Source of the DNA: Bacteroidales bacterium UBA755 | Lineage (GTDB): Bacteria; Bacteroidota; Bacteroidia; Bacteroidales; UBA932 | Reading direction: 5' to 3' | Assembly (NCBI GenBank): GCA_002297815.1 | Contig: DBKH01000035.1 | Coordinates: 1 to 11,732, forward strand | DNA: 11,732 nt | Shown here: positions 1 through 5,848 of the stretch, piece after piece | Layout of the letters: every line of letters begins with the position of its first letter | How positions within the stretch are numbered: the stretch's first letter is position 1 | Notes under the pieces: model-generated | The model's database searches: none | What the model saw: only the letters and a program-made list of their open reading frames with translations | What the model was told of the DNA's origin: nothing | Position numbers and translations under genes: made by a program

Positions 1-967
1 GACCCTTGATGCCGATCATGCCTCGCTCCTTGGCGAATGCCAGGAACTCATCCTGAAGAGCCTCGTAGCCCGGTGCCATCACGAAGCAGACATTCATCAG
101 CGAGCGGTCCTCCTTCGCAGCGGTGCCAACAAACAATGGGTTGCGATCGATTTCTGAATATAGCAGGTCAGCCTTCTGTTGATTAATCTTCTGAATAGCA
201 GGCACGCCACCGATGCTCTTGAGCCACTTCAAAGTCTCGTTCATCATGAAGATGGAGAACACAGGAGGAGTGTTGTACATGGAAAGTTTCTCAATGTGGT
301 TGCGATAGTCAAGCATCGCAGGGAGATACCTTGAAACCCTTCCGAGGGAGTCTTTCTTGATGATTGCGAAGATCACACCGGCAGGGCCAACGTTCTTCTG
401 CGCTCCACCGTAGATGAGATCGTACTTGCTCACGTCCACCGGACGGCTCATGATGTCGGACGACATGTCAGCGATCAGCGGAACAGGGCAGTCAATGTCC
501 TCTTTGATTTCAGTTCCGTAGATGGTGTTGTTCGTGGTGATGTGGAAGTAGTCGATGTCCGTTGGGATCTCGTACCCCTTAGGAATGTAAGAGTAGTTCT
601 TGTCGGCCGAACTTGCGAGAGCATACGCCTCTCCAATTCCCTTTGCCTCCTTGAGGGCTTTCTTCGCCCAAACACCTGTCTCAAGATAGGCTGCCTTCTT
701 CTCAAGGTAGTTCATCGCCACATAGAGGAACTGCAATGAAGCTCCACCACCGAGGAACACAATCTCGTGAGTTTCAGGAATATTCAGGAGCTCTCTCCAG
801 AGTGCGCGGCACTCGTCCATGGTTGCATCCCACTCCTTTGTGCGGTGAGAGATGCTCAAGACAGAGACACCTGTGCCTTTGAAATCCTTCAAGGCCTCAA
901 TGGCATTGTCGATGGCCACCTGCGGAAGCAGGCAAGGGCCGGCGTTGAAAACGTGTACTTTCTTCAT
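1..967 (-). CDS. serC: Phosphoserine aminotransferase, 3' end cut off by window edge
   Basis: SerC is a cytosolic PLP-dependent aminotransferase of serine biosynthesis. It converts 3-phosphohydroxypyruvate and glutamate to phosphoserine and 2-oxoglutarate, and also acts on the erythronate intermediate of PLP synthesis. The reading frame is open from ATG at 967 to the window edge, giving 322 residues of a family that usually has about 355-360, so roughly the last 35-40 are missing. It begins MKKVHVFNAGPCLLP, the usual SerC start. GGGASLQF (about 73-80) is the phosphate-binding loop and W100 is the likely ring-stacking residue. ADMSSDIMSRPVDVSKYDLI leads into GGAQKNVGPAG, where K191 should form the Schiff base with PLP. 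No strong Shine-Dalgarno is visible before the ATG, which is normal in Bacteroidota. It lies in the same direction as pyrB but behind a 179-base hairpin-rich gap, so it is probably transcribed separately. Identification is secure. Confidence 0.96.
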   Translation of the reverse strand, partial: MKKVHVFNAGPCLLPQVAIDNAIEALKDFKGTGVSVLSISHRTKEWDATMDECRALWRELLNIPETHEIVFLGGGASLQFLYVAMNYLEKKAAYLETGVWAKKALKEAKGIGEAYALASSADKNYSYIPKGYEIPTDIDYFHITTNNTIYGTEIKEDIDCPVPLIADMSSDIMSRPVDVSKYDLIYGGAQKNVGPAGVIFAIIKKDSLGRVSRYLPAMLDYRNHIEKLSMYNTPPVFSIFMMNETLKWLKSIGGVPAIQKINQQKADLLYSEIDRNPLFVGTAAKEDRSLMNVCFVMAPGYEALQDEFLAFAKERGMIGIKG

Positions 968-1031
968 TTCTATTATAGTTTCAATGTATTATTAATGTAT
1001 GCGTCTTAAAATAACCATAAAGAATGTCCGA

Positions 1032-1091
1032 TAAAAATTTCAAATTTTTACCAGCATATTCGTTATGCCTACAAAATCAAAACTGATTTTG
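1032..1091. repeat. Three small inverted repeats in the serC leader
   Basis: Three perfect inverted repeats stand in a row upstream of serC. The first has arms 1032-1040 and 1042-1050 (TAAAAATTT around a single C). The second has arms GCATA 1054-1058 and TATGC 1064-1068. The third has arms CAAAATCA 1072-1079 and TGATTTTG 1084-1091 around AAAC. The third shares bases 1086-1091 with the outer arm of the larger inverted repeat at 1086-1140, so in RNA the two could not form together. They may be part of the serC 5' leader or of the pyrB 3' end. The first is AT-rich and could arise by chance. Function is inferred only. Confidence 0.5.
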
Positions 1092-1140
1092 CGGTAAATA
1101 TAGGCAATTAAAAGGATTTGCCCAACATTTACCGCAAAAT
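1086..1140 (-). terminator. Large inverted repeat just after pyrB, possible terminator
   Basis: A perfect 14-base inverted repeat, ATTTTGCGGTAAAT at 1086-1099 and ATTTACCGCAAAAT at 1127-1140, starts six bases beyond the pyrB stop. A nested second stem, GGCAA 1103-1107 with TTGCC 1118-1122, would extend the hairpin. On the minus strand the stem is followed by CAGTTTTGATTTTG, which is T-rich but not an unbroken T run. The position argues for 3'-end formation of pyrB mRNA. The stem is AU-rich outside a GCGG/CCGC centre, so it may be a weak terminator, a processing site, or part of the serC leader. Confidence 0.5.
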
Positions 1141-1146
1141 TATAAA

Positions 1147-2052
1147 TTATCTGTAGCCCAACAGGTACGAGATGATGGCCATTCTGACGTACATTCCGCC
1201 TCCGGCCTGCTGGAAGTAGTAGGCGTAAGGGGTGTCATCCACGTCTGTTGAGATCTCGTTGACTCTTGGAAGCGGGTGCATGATCTTCATGTTCGGCTTG
1301 ACGGAACCGAGCATAGAGGCCGTGAGTCTGTAAACATCCTTTACCTTATTATATTCATCCATGTCGGGGAACCTTTCTTGTTGGACTCTGGTCATGTAAA
1401 GCACGTCGCAGATGTTAAGGCCATCCTCGATTCTGTCTGTTTGCCTATAATCAACACCCTCGCGGTCAAGCATTTCGAGGTATTTCTTCGGCATATTCAA
1501 TTCCTCTGGGGATGTGAATATGAAATGAGGGTCGAACCAGCGCAAGGCCTCCACGAGCGAGTGGATGGCGCGTCCGTATTTCAGGTCTCCGACCATATTC
1601 ACTGTCAAACCATTAAGTTTGCCTTGCGTCTTTTGGATCGCATAGAGATCGAGCAAGGTTTGCGTTGGGTGCTGGTTTGCTCCGTCACCAGCGTTGATGA
1701 CTGGTACCGATGCCACTGACGCTGCGATGTCAGCTGCCCCAGCCTGAGGGTGTCTCATCACGATCATGTCCACATAGTTGGACACAATCTTTATGGTGTC
1801 CTCCAGGGTCTCTCCCTTGGTCTGGCTGGTGTTGCGGTTGTCAGGGAATCCAATCACTCTGGCTCCCAGCCTGTTGACTGCGGCCTCGAAGGACAGTCGG
1901 GTTCTAGTCGAAGGCTCGAAGAACAGACAGGCTACCACCTTACCAGCTAGGAAGTTCTGCTCCCTGTTGGCTTCGAATTCCTTTGCTACATCAAGGATGT
2001 GAAGAATCTCATCCTTTGAGAAATCCTGAATTGAAATAAGACTTTTAGGCAT
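1147..2052 (-). CDS. pyrB: Aspartate carbamoyltransferase catalytic chain
   Basis: PyrB catalyses the committed step of pyrimidine synthesis, carbamoyl phosphate plus L-aspartate to N-carbamoyl-aspartate, in the cytosol. The 301-residue product matches the catalytic-chain length (about 305-311). The carbamoyl-phosphate loop FFEPSTRTRLSF contains S48, T49, R50, T51 and R52. The mobile loop TSQTKGETL supplies S76 and K79 from the neighbouring subunit. VMRHP carries R100, NQHPTQTLLDL carries H128, and GDLKYGR carries R161. The aspartate-binding segment TRVQQER (R222, R227) and HPLPRV (259-264) are intact, so the enzyme should be active. The start ATG at 2052 lies 12 bases after the yigZ-like stop, suggesting co-transcription from upstream. 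A pyrI regulatory-chain gene, often next to pyrB in Bacteroidales, does not follow; the next gene is serC after 179 bases. Confidence 0.98.
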   Translation of the reverse strand: MPKSLISIQDFSKDEILHILDVAKEFEANREQNFLAGKVVACLFFEPSTRTRLSFEAAVNRLGARVIGFPDNRNTSQTKGETLEDTIKIVSNYVDMIVMRHPQAGAADIAASVASVPVINAGDGANQHPTQTLLDLYAIQKTQGKLNGLTVNMVGDLKYGRAIHSLVEALRWFDPHFIFTSPEELNMPKKYLEMLDREGVDYRQTDRIEDGLNICDVLYMTRVQQERFPDMDEYNKVKDVYRLTASMLGSVKPNMKIMHPLPRVNEISTDVDDTPYAYYFQQAGGGMYVRMAIISYLLGYR

Positions 2053-2064
2053 AACATTTATGAT

Positions 2065-2685
2065 TTAAAGTTCGTTTATCTCGCAATTGTCAATTTTTCC
2101 GATTCTGGTTCTGAAATCATCTTCTGCCGAGAGGCGTACCCAAGTCAGAAGGGAACATTCTGTCCCGAAATCCTGTTCCTTCTGGCGAAGGTCCATGTCC
2201 TTGAGAATCTTCATCACACTGTTCATCGCTTCGTAACCGAATTTGAGCCTGAACCATTTGCCGGCAACCTTCTCAACACTTCCGGCCTTGTCCAGGGCTT
2301 CAGCCGAGGATGTTTTGTAAGCTCTTATCAGGCCTGGGATGCCTAATTTGATACCTCCGAAGTACCTCACGACCACCACGAGCACATCACTCAGCCCTCT
2401 GGAATCTATTTGTCCTAAAATCGGCCTTCCAGCTGAGGAGGACGGCTCTCCGTCATCGTTAGCTCTGAACTTGTCTCCGAGGTAGCCCAGCCGATAGGCG
2501 TAGCAATGATGCCGCGCATCGTGGTACTTCTTTTTCAAGTCGCTTACGATGCCTTTGACCTCATCTTCTGTTTCAACGGGAAAAGCAAATGAGATGAAGC
2601 GACTGCCGTTGTCTTTAAACAGCCCTTCAGCCGGTCCGGGAACACTCTTGTAGGAGTCTCGGATGATGTTTTCTGGTGTCTCCAT
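2065..2685 (-). CDS. YigZ/IMPACT-family protein (UPF0029)
   Basis: This 206-residue protein belongs to the YigZ/YvyE branch of the IMPACT family, close to the 204 residues of E. coli YigZ. The family signature is clear: HARHHCYAY-like residues (here DARHHCYAYRLG, 56-67), the DDGEPSSSAGRPIL segment (77-90) and VVVVRYFGGIKLG (103-115). An N-terminal domain of two-layer fold is followed by a smaller ferredoxin-like C-terminal domain (about 140-206). The biochemical role of bacterial members is not settled; eukaryotic IMPACT/Yih1 regulates the kinase Gcn2, and a translation- or nucleotide-related role has been suggested for bacterial ones. The ATG at 2685 is preceded by AGGA. It is first of a likely two-gene unit with pyrB and is divergent from the PRiA4-like gene across about 90 bases. 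Family is secure, function is not. Confidence 0.93.
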   Translation of the reverse strand: METPENIIRDSYKSVPGPAEGLFKDNGSRFISFAFPVETEDEVKGIVSDLKKKYHDARHHCYAYRLGYLGDKFRANDDGEPSSSAGRPILGQIDSRGLSDVLVVVVRYFGGIKLGIPGLIRAYKTSSAEALDKAGSVEKVAGKWFRLKFGYEAMNSVMKILKDMDLRQKEQDFGTECSLLTWVRLSAEDDFRTRIGKIDNCEINEL

Positions 2686-2719
2686 TCCTAAGACACGAAA
2701 TTAGTGTTTTTCACATAAT

Positions 2720-2751
2720 TTTGCAACGGAACGAGATTTTTTGTAATTTTG
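2720..2751 (+). promoter_or_regulatory. Bacteroidota-type promoter for the PRiA4-like gene and miaA
   Basis: TTTG at 2720-2723, a 20-base spacer, and TAATTTTG at 2744-2751 match the Bacteroidota primary sigma consensus (TTTG, about 19-20 bases, TAnnTTTG). Transcription would start near 2757, about 20 bases before the ATG at 2776. A second TAATTTTG at 2716-2723 overlaps the -33 box but has no TTTG at the right distance upstream. The promoter also argues against a TTG start at 2749, which would lie inside the -7 box. Confidence 0.6.
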
Positions 2752-2775
2752 AAATGGTTTATTGAAGTAATATTT

Positions 2776-3366
2776 ATGGTCTATAAATTCAGGGTGACAC
2801 TGGCAGGAATCAAAGGATTCTTCCGGGTCTATGAGATGAGGGGTGAGACAACCCTTTATGAATTTCACAAGCAGATGCGCGCGGACATGGAGTTTCCGCA
2901 GGATCAGTTGATAATGTTCAAGGCTATGGATGCCGGGGGCAGTGTCCTTGCCCGTTATGGCCTGTTTGATCTTGGTAGCGGAACTGTGGATAATGTCACT
3001 GTAGCTCAGACGGTTAAAGCAGGAGTCGCTTCGTTCTTGTACTTCTACGATGTGCCTAACCGTAAGAGTGTGATTGTGACGTTCGAAGGCACAGAGGACA
3101 AGCCTGGCTGCTCTCCGACCATCGTTGAGGTCAAAGGGCCTAATCCAATTGAGTTTGAGAATGGCTATGTTGCTTTCGAGGATCTGCCTGATTCTCAGAG
3201 ACATCTGCCTGGGCAAAAACCTGATTGGGGGCCAGATGATGACGATGACGAGGGCGGAGCATCGCTTTCTCCGGATGTGGACGACGATGATGAAGATGAT
3301 GAAGAGGAGGACGATGATGAAGATGGAAAGATAGTCTTTGACGGGACGGAAGATCTTGACATATAG
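2776..3366 (+). CDS. PRiA4-ORF3-like protein with long acidic C-terminal tail
   Basis: This 196-residue protein starts MVYKFRVTLAGIKGFFRVYE and resembles the plasmid pRiA4b ORF-3-like family (Pfam PRiA4_ORF3; some databases label members IS1096 passenger TnpR-like). Similar proteins are common in Bacteroidales. The globular part (about 1-108) has the family pattern: an N-terminal strand, a TTLYEFHKQM helix, a short loop carrying FKAMD, and FLYFYDVPNRKSVIVTFEG near its end. Residues 152-195 are dominated by Asp and Glu, with a stretch of about 15 acidic residues (169-183). No resolvase active-site residues or transposase are visible, so the mobile-element label should not be read as function. 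No biochemical role is known to me. The ATG at 2776 is preferred over TTG at 2749 because homologues start M-V/I-Y-K-F and because the promoter covers 2749. miaA follows after nine bases, so the two are probably one operon. Confidence 0.8.
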   Translation: MVYKFRVTLAGIKGFFRVYEMRGETTLYEFHKQMRADMEFPQDQLIMFKAMDAGGSVLARYGLFDLGSGTVDNVTVAQTVKAGVASFLYFYDVPNRKSVIVTFEGTEDKPGCSPTIVEVKGPNPIEFENGYVAFEDLPDSQRHLPGQKPDWGPDDDDDEGGASLSPDVDDDDEDDEEEDDDEDGKIVFDGTEDLDI

Positions 3367-3375
3367 CATTTTTCA

Positions 3376-4251
3376 ATGAATATGCGGCACCGACTTCTCA
3401 TAATTCTCGGACCTACCGCTGTCGGCAAGACGGACTTCAGCATTTCGAAGGCTTTGGAATATGGTTCCCCGGTGATTTCATGCGATTCCCGTCAGATTTT
3501 TAGGGATATGTCCATAGGGACAGCTGTTCCAAGTGCTTCGCAGCTTGCCGCTGTGAAGCATTATTTCATTCAGACCGTTCCTGTGACCCAATCCTACACG
3601 GCTGGAGACTATGAACTTGAAGCTGTGCAGTTGGTTGAGGCTCTGTTTGCCCAAGGGCATGAGACCGTGGTTATGACCGGAGGCTCAATGTTTTACATAG
3701 ATGCTGTCTGCAACGGGCTTGACAACCTTCCGGACGGGGATCCTTCTTTAAGGGCTGAACTCTGGGAACGTCTTGAAAAAGAGGGGGTGGAATCCCTTTC
3801 AGAGGAGCTTGAGCGGATGGACCCACTAACTTATTCCCAAATTGACATTCGTAACAGCCAGAGGGTCATCCGAGCACTTGAAGTTTGTCTGGTTTCGGGG
3901 AGGCCATTTTCCTCATTCAAAACAGGGGAGAAGCGCATCCGTTCTTTTGAGATAGAGAAGGTCGGGTTGACGCGTCCACGCGAGGAACTATATTCAAGAA
4001 TTGACGGGCGAGTCTTGAATATGATTGAAGAGGGTCTAGTTGAGGAAGTGCGTTCTTTACTGCCTTTCAGGAATTGTCAAGCTCTGCAAACTGTTGGTTA
4101 TAAAGAGATTTTTGAACATCTTGACGGAAAAATTCCTTTGGATGAAGCTGTACGTCTCATCCAAAGGAACACTCGCCATTATGCCAAGAAGCAGCTCACT
4201 TGGTGGCGTCGCGATCCCGACATCCGCTGGGTTGACATTTCTGGTCGCTAA
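3376..4251 (+). CDS. miaA: tRNA dimethylallyltransferase
   Basis: MiaA transfers the dimethylallyl group of DMAPP to N6 of adenosine 37 in tRNAs that read codons starting with U. The cytosolic enzyme stabilises codon-anticodon pairing. The 291 residues fit the family (about 290-316). The P-loop GPTAVGKT is at 12-19, D37 in SCDSRQIF is the expected general base, and TGGSMFY at 101-107 is the second conserved loop. The tRNA-contacting segment DIRNSQRVIRALEV (157-170) and the C-terminal NTRHYAKKQLTWWRRD (265-280) are present. It has a choice of ATG at 3376 or 3382; both precede the first strand, and I keep the upstream one. It sits nine bases after the PRiA4-like gene and is convergent with the DUF3127 gene. 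A palindromic repeat cluster begins six bases after its stop. All key motifs are intact. Confidence 0.97.
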   Translation: MNMRHRLLIILGPTAVGKTDFSISKALEYGSPVISCDSRQIFRDMSIGTAVPSASQLAAVKHYFIQTVPVTQSYTAGDYELEAVQLVEALFAQGHETVVMTGGSMFYIDAVCNGLDNLPDGDPSLRAELWERLEKEGVESLSEELERMDPLTYSQIDIRNSQRVIRALEVCLVSGRPFSSFKTGEKRIRSFEIEKVGLTRPREELYSRIDGRVLNMIEEGLVEEVRSLLPFRNCQALQTVGYKEIFEHLDGKIPLDEAVRLIQRNTRHYAKKQLTWWRRDPDIRWVDISGR

Positions 4252-4256
4252 CCGTT

Positions 4257-4314
4257 GGTCGCTGAGCCTGTCGAAGTGCTGAACCTAAAGGTCACTTCGG
4301 CAAGCTCAGTGACC
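4257..4314. repeat. Inverted pair of REP-like palindromic elements after miaA
   Basis: Two copies of one element lie head to head. Copy A at 4257-4278 contains GCTGAGCCTGTCGAAG (4261-4276). Copy B at 4290-4314 is its reverse-complement version, with its own perfect 7-base ends GGTCACT and AGTGACC. Bases 4257-4278 can pair with 4293-4314 at 19 of 22 positions across a 14-base loop. Between convergent genes this could act as a two-way transcription barrier, but there is no following T run. Elements with the CTTCGACAGGCTCAG core occur in many copies in various bacterial genomes and behave like REP sequences. Two further copies lie inside dnaG here. Confidence 0.75.
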
Positions 4315-4332
4315 CGCAGGCTCGATGCCCAA

Positions 4333-4372
4333 GTCGATTCGGTTGCTGAGCTTGTCGAAGCATCGAATCGAC
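4333..4372. repeat. Third REP-like element with long terminal arms
   Basis: A third copy of the element core, GCTGAGCTTGTCGAAG at 4345-4360, is in the same orientation as copy A. It is enclosed by perfect 9-base arms GTCGATTCG (4333-4341) and CGAATCGAC (4364-4372), which differ from the GGTCACT ends of copy B. The core is therefore conserved while the flanking arms vary but stay self-complementary. That pattern suggests selection for the hairpin. It ends ten bases before the DUF3127 stop codon at 4383. Confidence 0.7.
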
Positions 4373-4382
4373 TAGACTCAAC

Positions 4383-4814
4383 CTAGAATGGCAAATCGTT
4401 GCTAGGATCTTCGGACGGAAGATCGTCAATAGTCGGAGCCGGAGCCTGCTGAGGCTGTGCACTGTAGTTCTGCTGCGGAGCCGGAGCGTAATTCTGCGGA
4501 GCCTGATAGGCTGCCTGCTGAGCCGGAGCCGATTGCCCAGCCGGAGCGATTCTCCACACGCGCACGTCATTGTACCAACGTCCGTTGTACTCCCTAGCTC
4601 TAAGATTGAACGCGACCTTGACCGCATCATTGATCTGGTACTTGTCAAGATCTGCGACTTTGTCATTCCCAAATGCCGTTAGGCAGACCTCAGCGGGGAA
4701 GTTCCCGTCTTGATATTCAAGGACAAAATCTTGCTTTGTCCAAGACCCCTTTGCCCCCTGACCACTCTGTTTGGCAAGCTTCTGTTTGATCCTGCCTTCT
4801 AATTCCAATGCCAT
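4383..4814 (-). CDS. DUF3127 protein, SSB-like acidic tip
   Basis: The first 90 or so residues match the Bacteroidota DUF3127 family: MALELEGRI start, GSWTKQDFVLEY (23-34), CLTAFGNDK (44-52) and the hallmark REYNGRWYNDVRVWRI (74-89). The beta-strand pattern is that of an OB-fold. Residues 91-126 form a linker rich in Pro, Ala, Gln and Tyr. The protein ends DDLPSEDPSNDLPF, very like the DDDIPF tip by which single-stranded DNA-binding protein recruits partners. The layout OB-fold, disordered Gln/Pro linker and acidic tip is that of SSB, so ssDNA binding is a reasonable inference, not shown. It is not the canonical SSB itself. ATG at 4814 is chosen (143 residues) because homologues start here; an in-frame upstream ATG at 4862 lies within the FKBP terminator hairpin. 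It lies behind the FKBP gene on the same strand but a terminator separates them. Confidence 0.87.
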   Translation of the reverse strand: MALELEGRIKQKLAKQSGQGAKGSWTKQDFVLEYQDGNFPAEVCLTAFGNDKVADLDKYQINDAVKVAFNLRAREYNGRWYNDVRVWRIAPAGQSAPAQQAAYQAPQNYAPAPQQNYSAQPQQAPAPTIDDLPSEDPSNDLPF

Positions 4815-4828
4815 GATGATTCTTTCTT

Positions 4829-4868
4829 TGGTAAAAATAAACCTGCTCAGCGCTTGGCGCAAAGCAGG
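4829..4868 (-). terminator. Intrinsic terminator of the FKBP lipoprotein gene
   Basis: Read on the minus strand, CCTGCT (complement of 4863-4868) pairs with AGCAGG (complement of 4842-4847), and an inner GCGC/GCGC stem (4857-4860 with 4850-4853) closes a three-base loop. TTTATTTTTA follows at once, giving a GC-rich stem with a T tract. The FKBP stop is at 4897, about 29 bases upstream. A smaller hairpin, CTGCC 4881-4885 with GGCAG 4889-4893, sits between the stop and the main stem. Confidence 0.8.
4832..4863 (-). promoter_or_regulatory. Candidate promoter for the DUF3127 gene, inside the terminator
   Basis: On the minus strand TTTG (complement of 4860-4863), a 20-base spacer and TATTTTTA (complement of 4832-4839) fit the Bacteroidota consensus with one mismatch in the -7 box. 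The leader to ATG 4814 would be only about 10 bases. The -33 box falls in the terminator stem and the -7 box is its T tract. It is the only candidate I see between the two genes, but it could be coincidence. Confidence 0.35.
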
Positions 4869-4896
4869 CTGTTGATTCCGCTGCCTTGGGCAGGGA

Positions 4897-5706
4897 TTAT
4901 TTCTTGTCCTCTACAACAGGCTCAACAAAATGCTTAACTGAGTCAAGCTGAATGTCGAACACGAGAGTTGAATAAGGGTCGATGCCGCTTGTTCCGCGCT
5001 CACCGTAGCCGAGTTCTGAAGGAACGTAAAGGGTGGCTTTACCACCTTCTCCGAGAAGCTGAAGACCCTCGGTCCATCCTGGGATGACTCTGTTAAGAGT
5101 GAGCATCACAGCGTCCTGCTCAGCGGTAACTTCCTCGATGACAGTACCATCGGTAAGGGCGAGCTTATAGTGAACATAGACTGTGTCCTTAGAACCTGGC
5201 TTCACTTCGTTACCAGCTTCTGCGATGATGTACTGGAGTCCGGACTCGGTTTCCTGCACGCCAGCCTTCTTGCGGTTGCTGTCCAAGAACTTCTGCTCCT
5301 TCTCTTTGTTGATTGCACCAACATATTCAGATCTCTTCTGGATGAAATCATTCATGATGCGGTTCATCTCCTCAGGGTTAACCTTGAACTGCTTTGTGAA
5401 ATCCTCATCGCGAGGGTTGCCCTTTGAAGCGACAAAGTCCTCAGCGCCTTTCTTGATCATGTTGAAGTTGAGGTCGCCCATGCTGTAGTTCTTGATCATG
5501 GAACCGAGCTGGATTCCAAGAAGGTAACTTACAGAATCAACGGTGGCCTTTGAAGGAAGAAGATCCTTGGCGTTTACTGGCTTCTGAGGGATTGTGGCAA
5601 CTGCTGTGCTGTCAGCTCCGTCAGCCTTGCCATCTACCTTGTTAGAGTTGCAGGCTGTGGTGGAAAGCACCAAGGCAGCCACTGCAAGCATTTTGATTGT
5701 CTTCAT
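4897..5706 (-). CDS. FKBP-type peptidyl-prolyl isomerase, predicted lipoprotein
   Basis: This is a 269-residue envelope chaperone of the FkpA/Mip type, which speeds cis-trans isomerisation of X-Pro bonds during folding of exported proteins. The N-terminus MKTIKMLAVAALVLSTTAC is a lipoprotein signal with the lipidated cysteine at C19. A Ser/Asp/Ala-rich tether (20-50) follows. Residues about 53-150 are the helical FKBP_N dimerisation region, with the characteristic SYLLGIQLG. Residues about 165-257 are the FKBP_C catalytic domain, with VYVHYKL (Y180), VIPGWTEGL (V207, I208, W211), G-Y-G (Y234) and LVFDIQL (F250). The pocket Phe-Asp pair of FKBP12 is replaced by I190-E191, so activity or ligand range may differ. 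The protein probably faces the periplasm, attached to a membrane. It has its own terminator and is divergent from recQ over 160 bases, in which I see no convincing promoter for this gene. Confidence 0.93.
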   Translation of the reverse strand: MKTIKMLAVAALVLSTTACNSNKVDGKADGADSTAVATIPQKPVNAKDLLPSKATVDSVSYLLGIQLGSMIKNYSMGDLNFNMIKKGAEDFVASKGNPRDEDFTKQFKVNPEEMNRIMNDFIQKRSEYVGAINKEKEQKFLDSNRKKAGVQETESGLQYIIAEAGNEVKPGSKDTVYVHYKLALTDGTVIEEVTAEQDAVMLTLNRVIPGWTEGLQLLGEGGKATLYVPSELGYGERGTSGIDPYSTLVFDIQLDSVKHFVEPVVEDKK

Positions 5707-5816
5707 AATATCAATTTTTTAAGTTGTCTATGTTGGCTTTCAGGGCACAATTACCCTAAAAGTTCTGCAAATATCGCAAAAAATATTGACTTTATTATCA
5801 GTTAGGAAGCAAAATG

Positions 5817-5848
5817 CTTGTTTATCCCGAAAACAATTACTATTTTTA
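5817..5848 (+). promoter_or_regulatory. Candidate recQ promoter
   Basis: CTTG at 5817-5820, a 20-base spacer and TATTTTTA at 5841-5848 fit the Bacteroidota consensus with one mismatch in each box. Transcription would start near 5855, about 12 bases before ATG 5867. The spacing is the same as in the two other candidates at 2720 and 4832. AGGAA at 5858-5862 may be a weak ribosome-binding site. Confidence 0.4.

Noticed and set aside
1276..1719. 147-codon plus-strand open frame
   Set aside because: It is antisense to pyrB, which is intact across the same bases.
3236..3345. GAT/GAC/GAA-rich tract considered as a microsatellite or frameshift hotspot
   Set aside because: The frame remains open to a normal stop and the codons are mixed, so it reads as a genuine acidic tail. 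Slippage cannot be judged from one sequence.
2776..3366. Resolvase or insertion-sequence passenger gene, as the common family label would imply
   Set aside because: No resolvase catalytic residues, terminal inverted repeats or transposase are present, and the gene sits in an operon with miaA.
2701..3369. 222-codon open frame on the minus strand
   Set aside because: It is antisense to the PRiA4-like gene. It owes its length to the repetitive Asp/Glu codons, and its product is not recognisable.
4430..4560. Repeated GCCGGAGC motif considered as a CRISPR-like or regulatory repeat
   Set aside because: It encodes the repetitive Ala-Pro linker of the DUF3127 protein. Spacing is irregular and there are no spacers.
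4292..4672. 126-codon minus-strand frame rich in Arg and Ser
   Set aside because: It is a shifted reading of the DUF3127 gene and the palindromic repeats; composition is an artefact of the repeated GCCGGAGC codons.
4815..4862. 16-codon N-terminal extension of the DUF3127 protein
   Set aside because: It lies in the hairpin and T tract of the upstream terminator, and family members start MALELEG-like at 4814.
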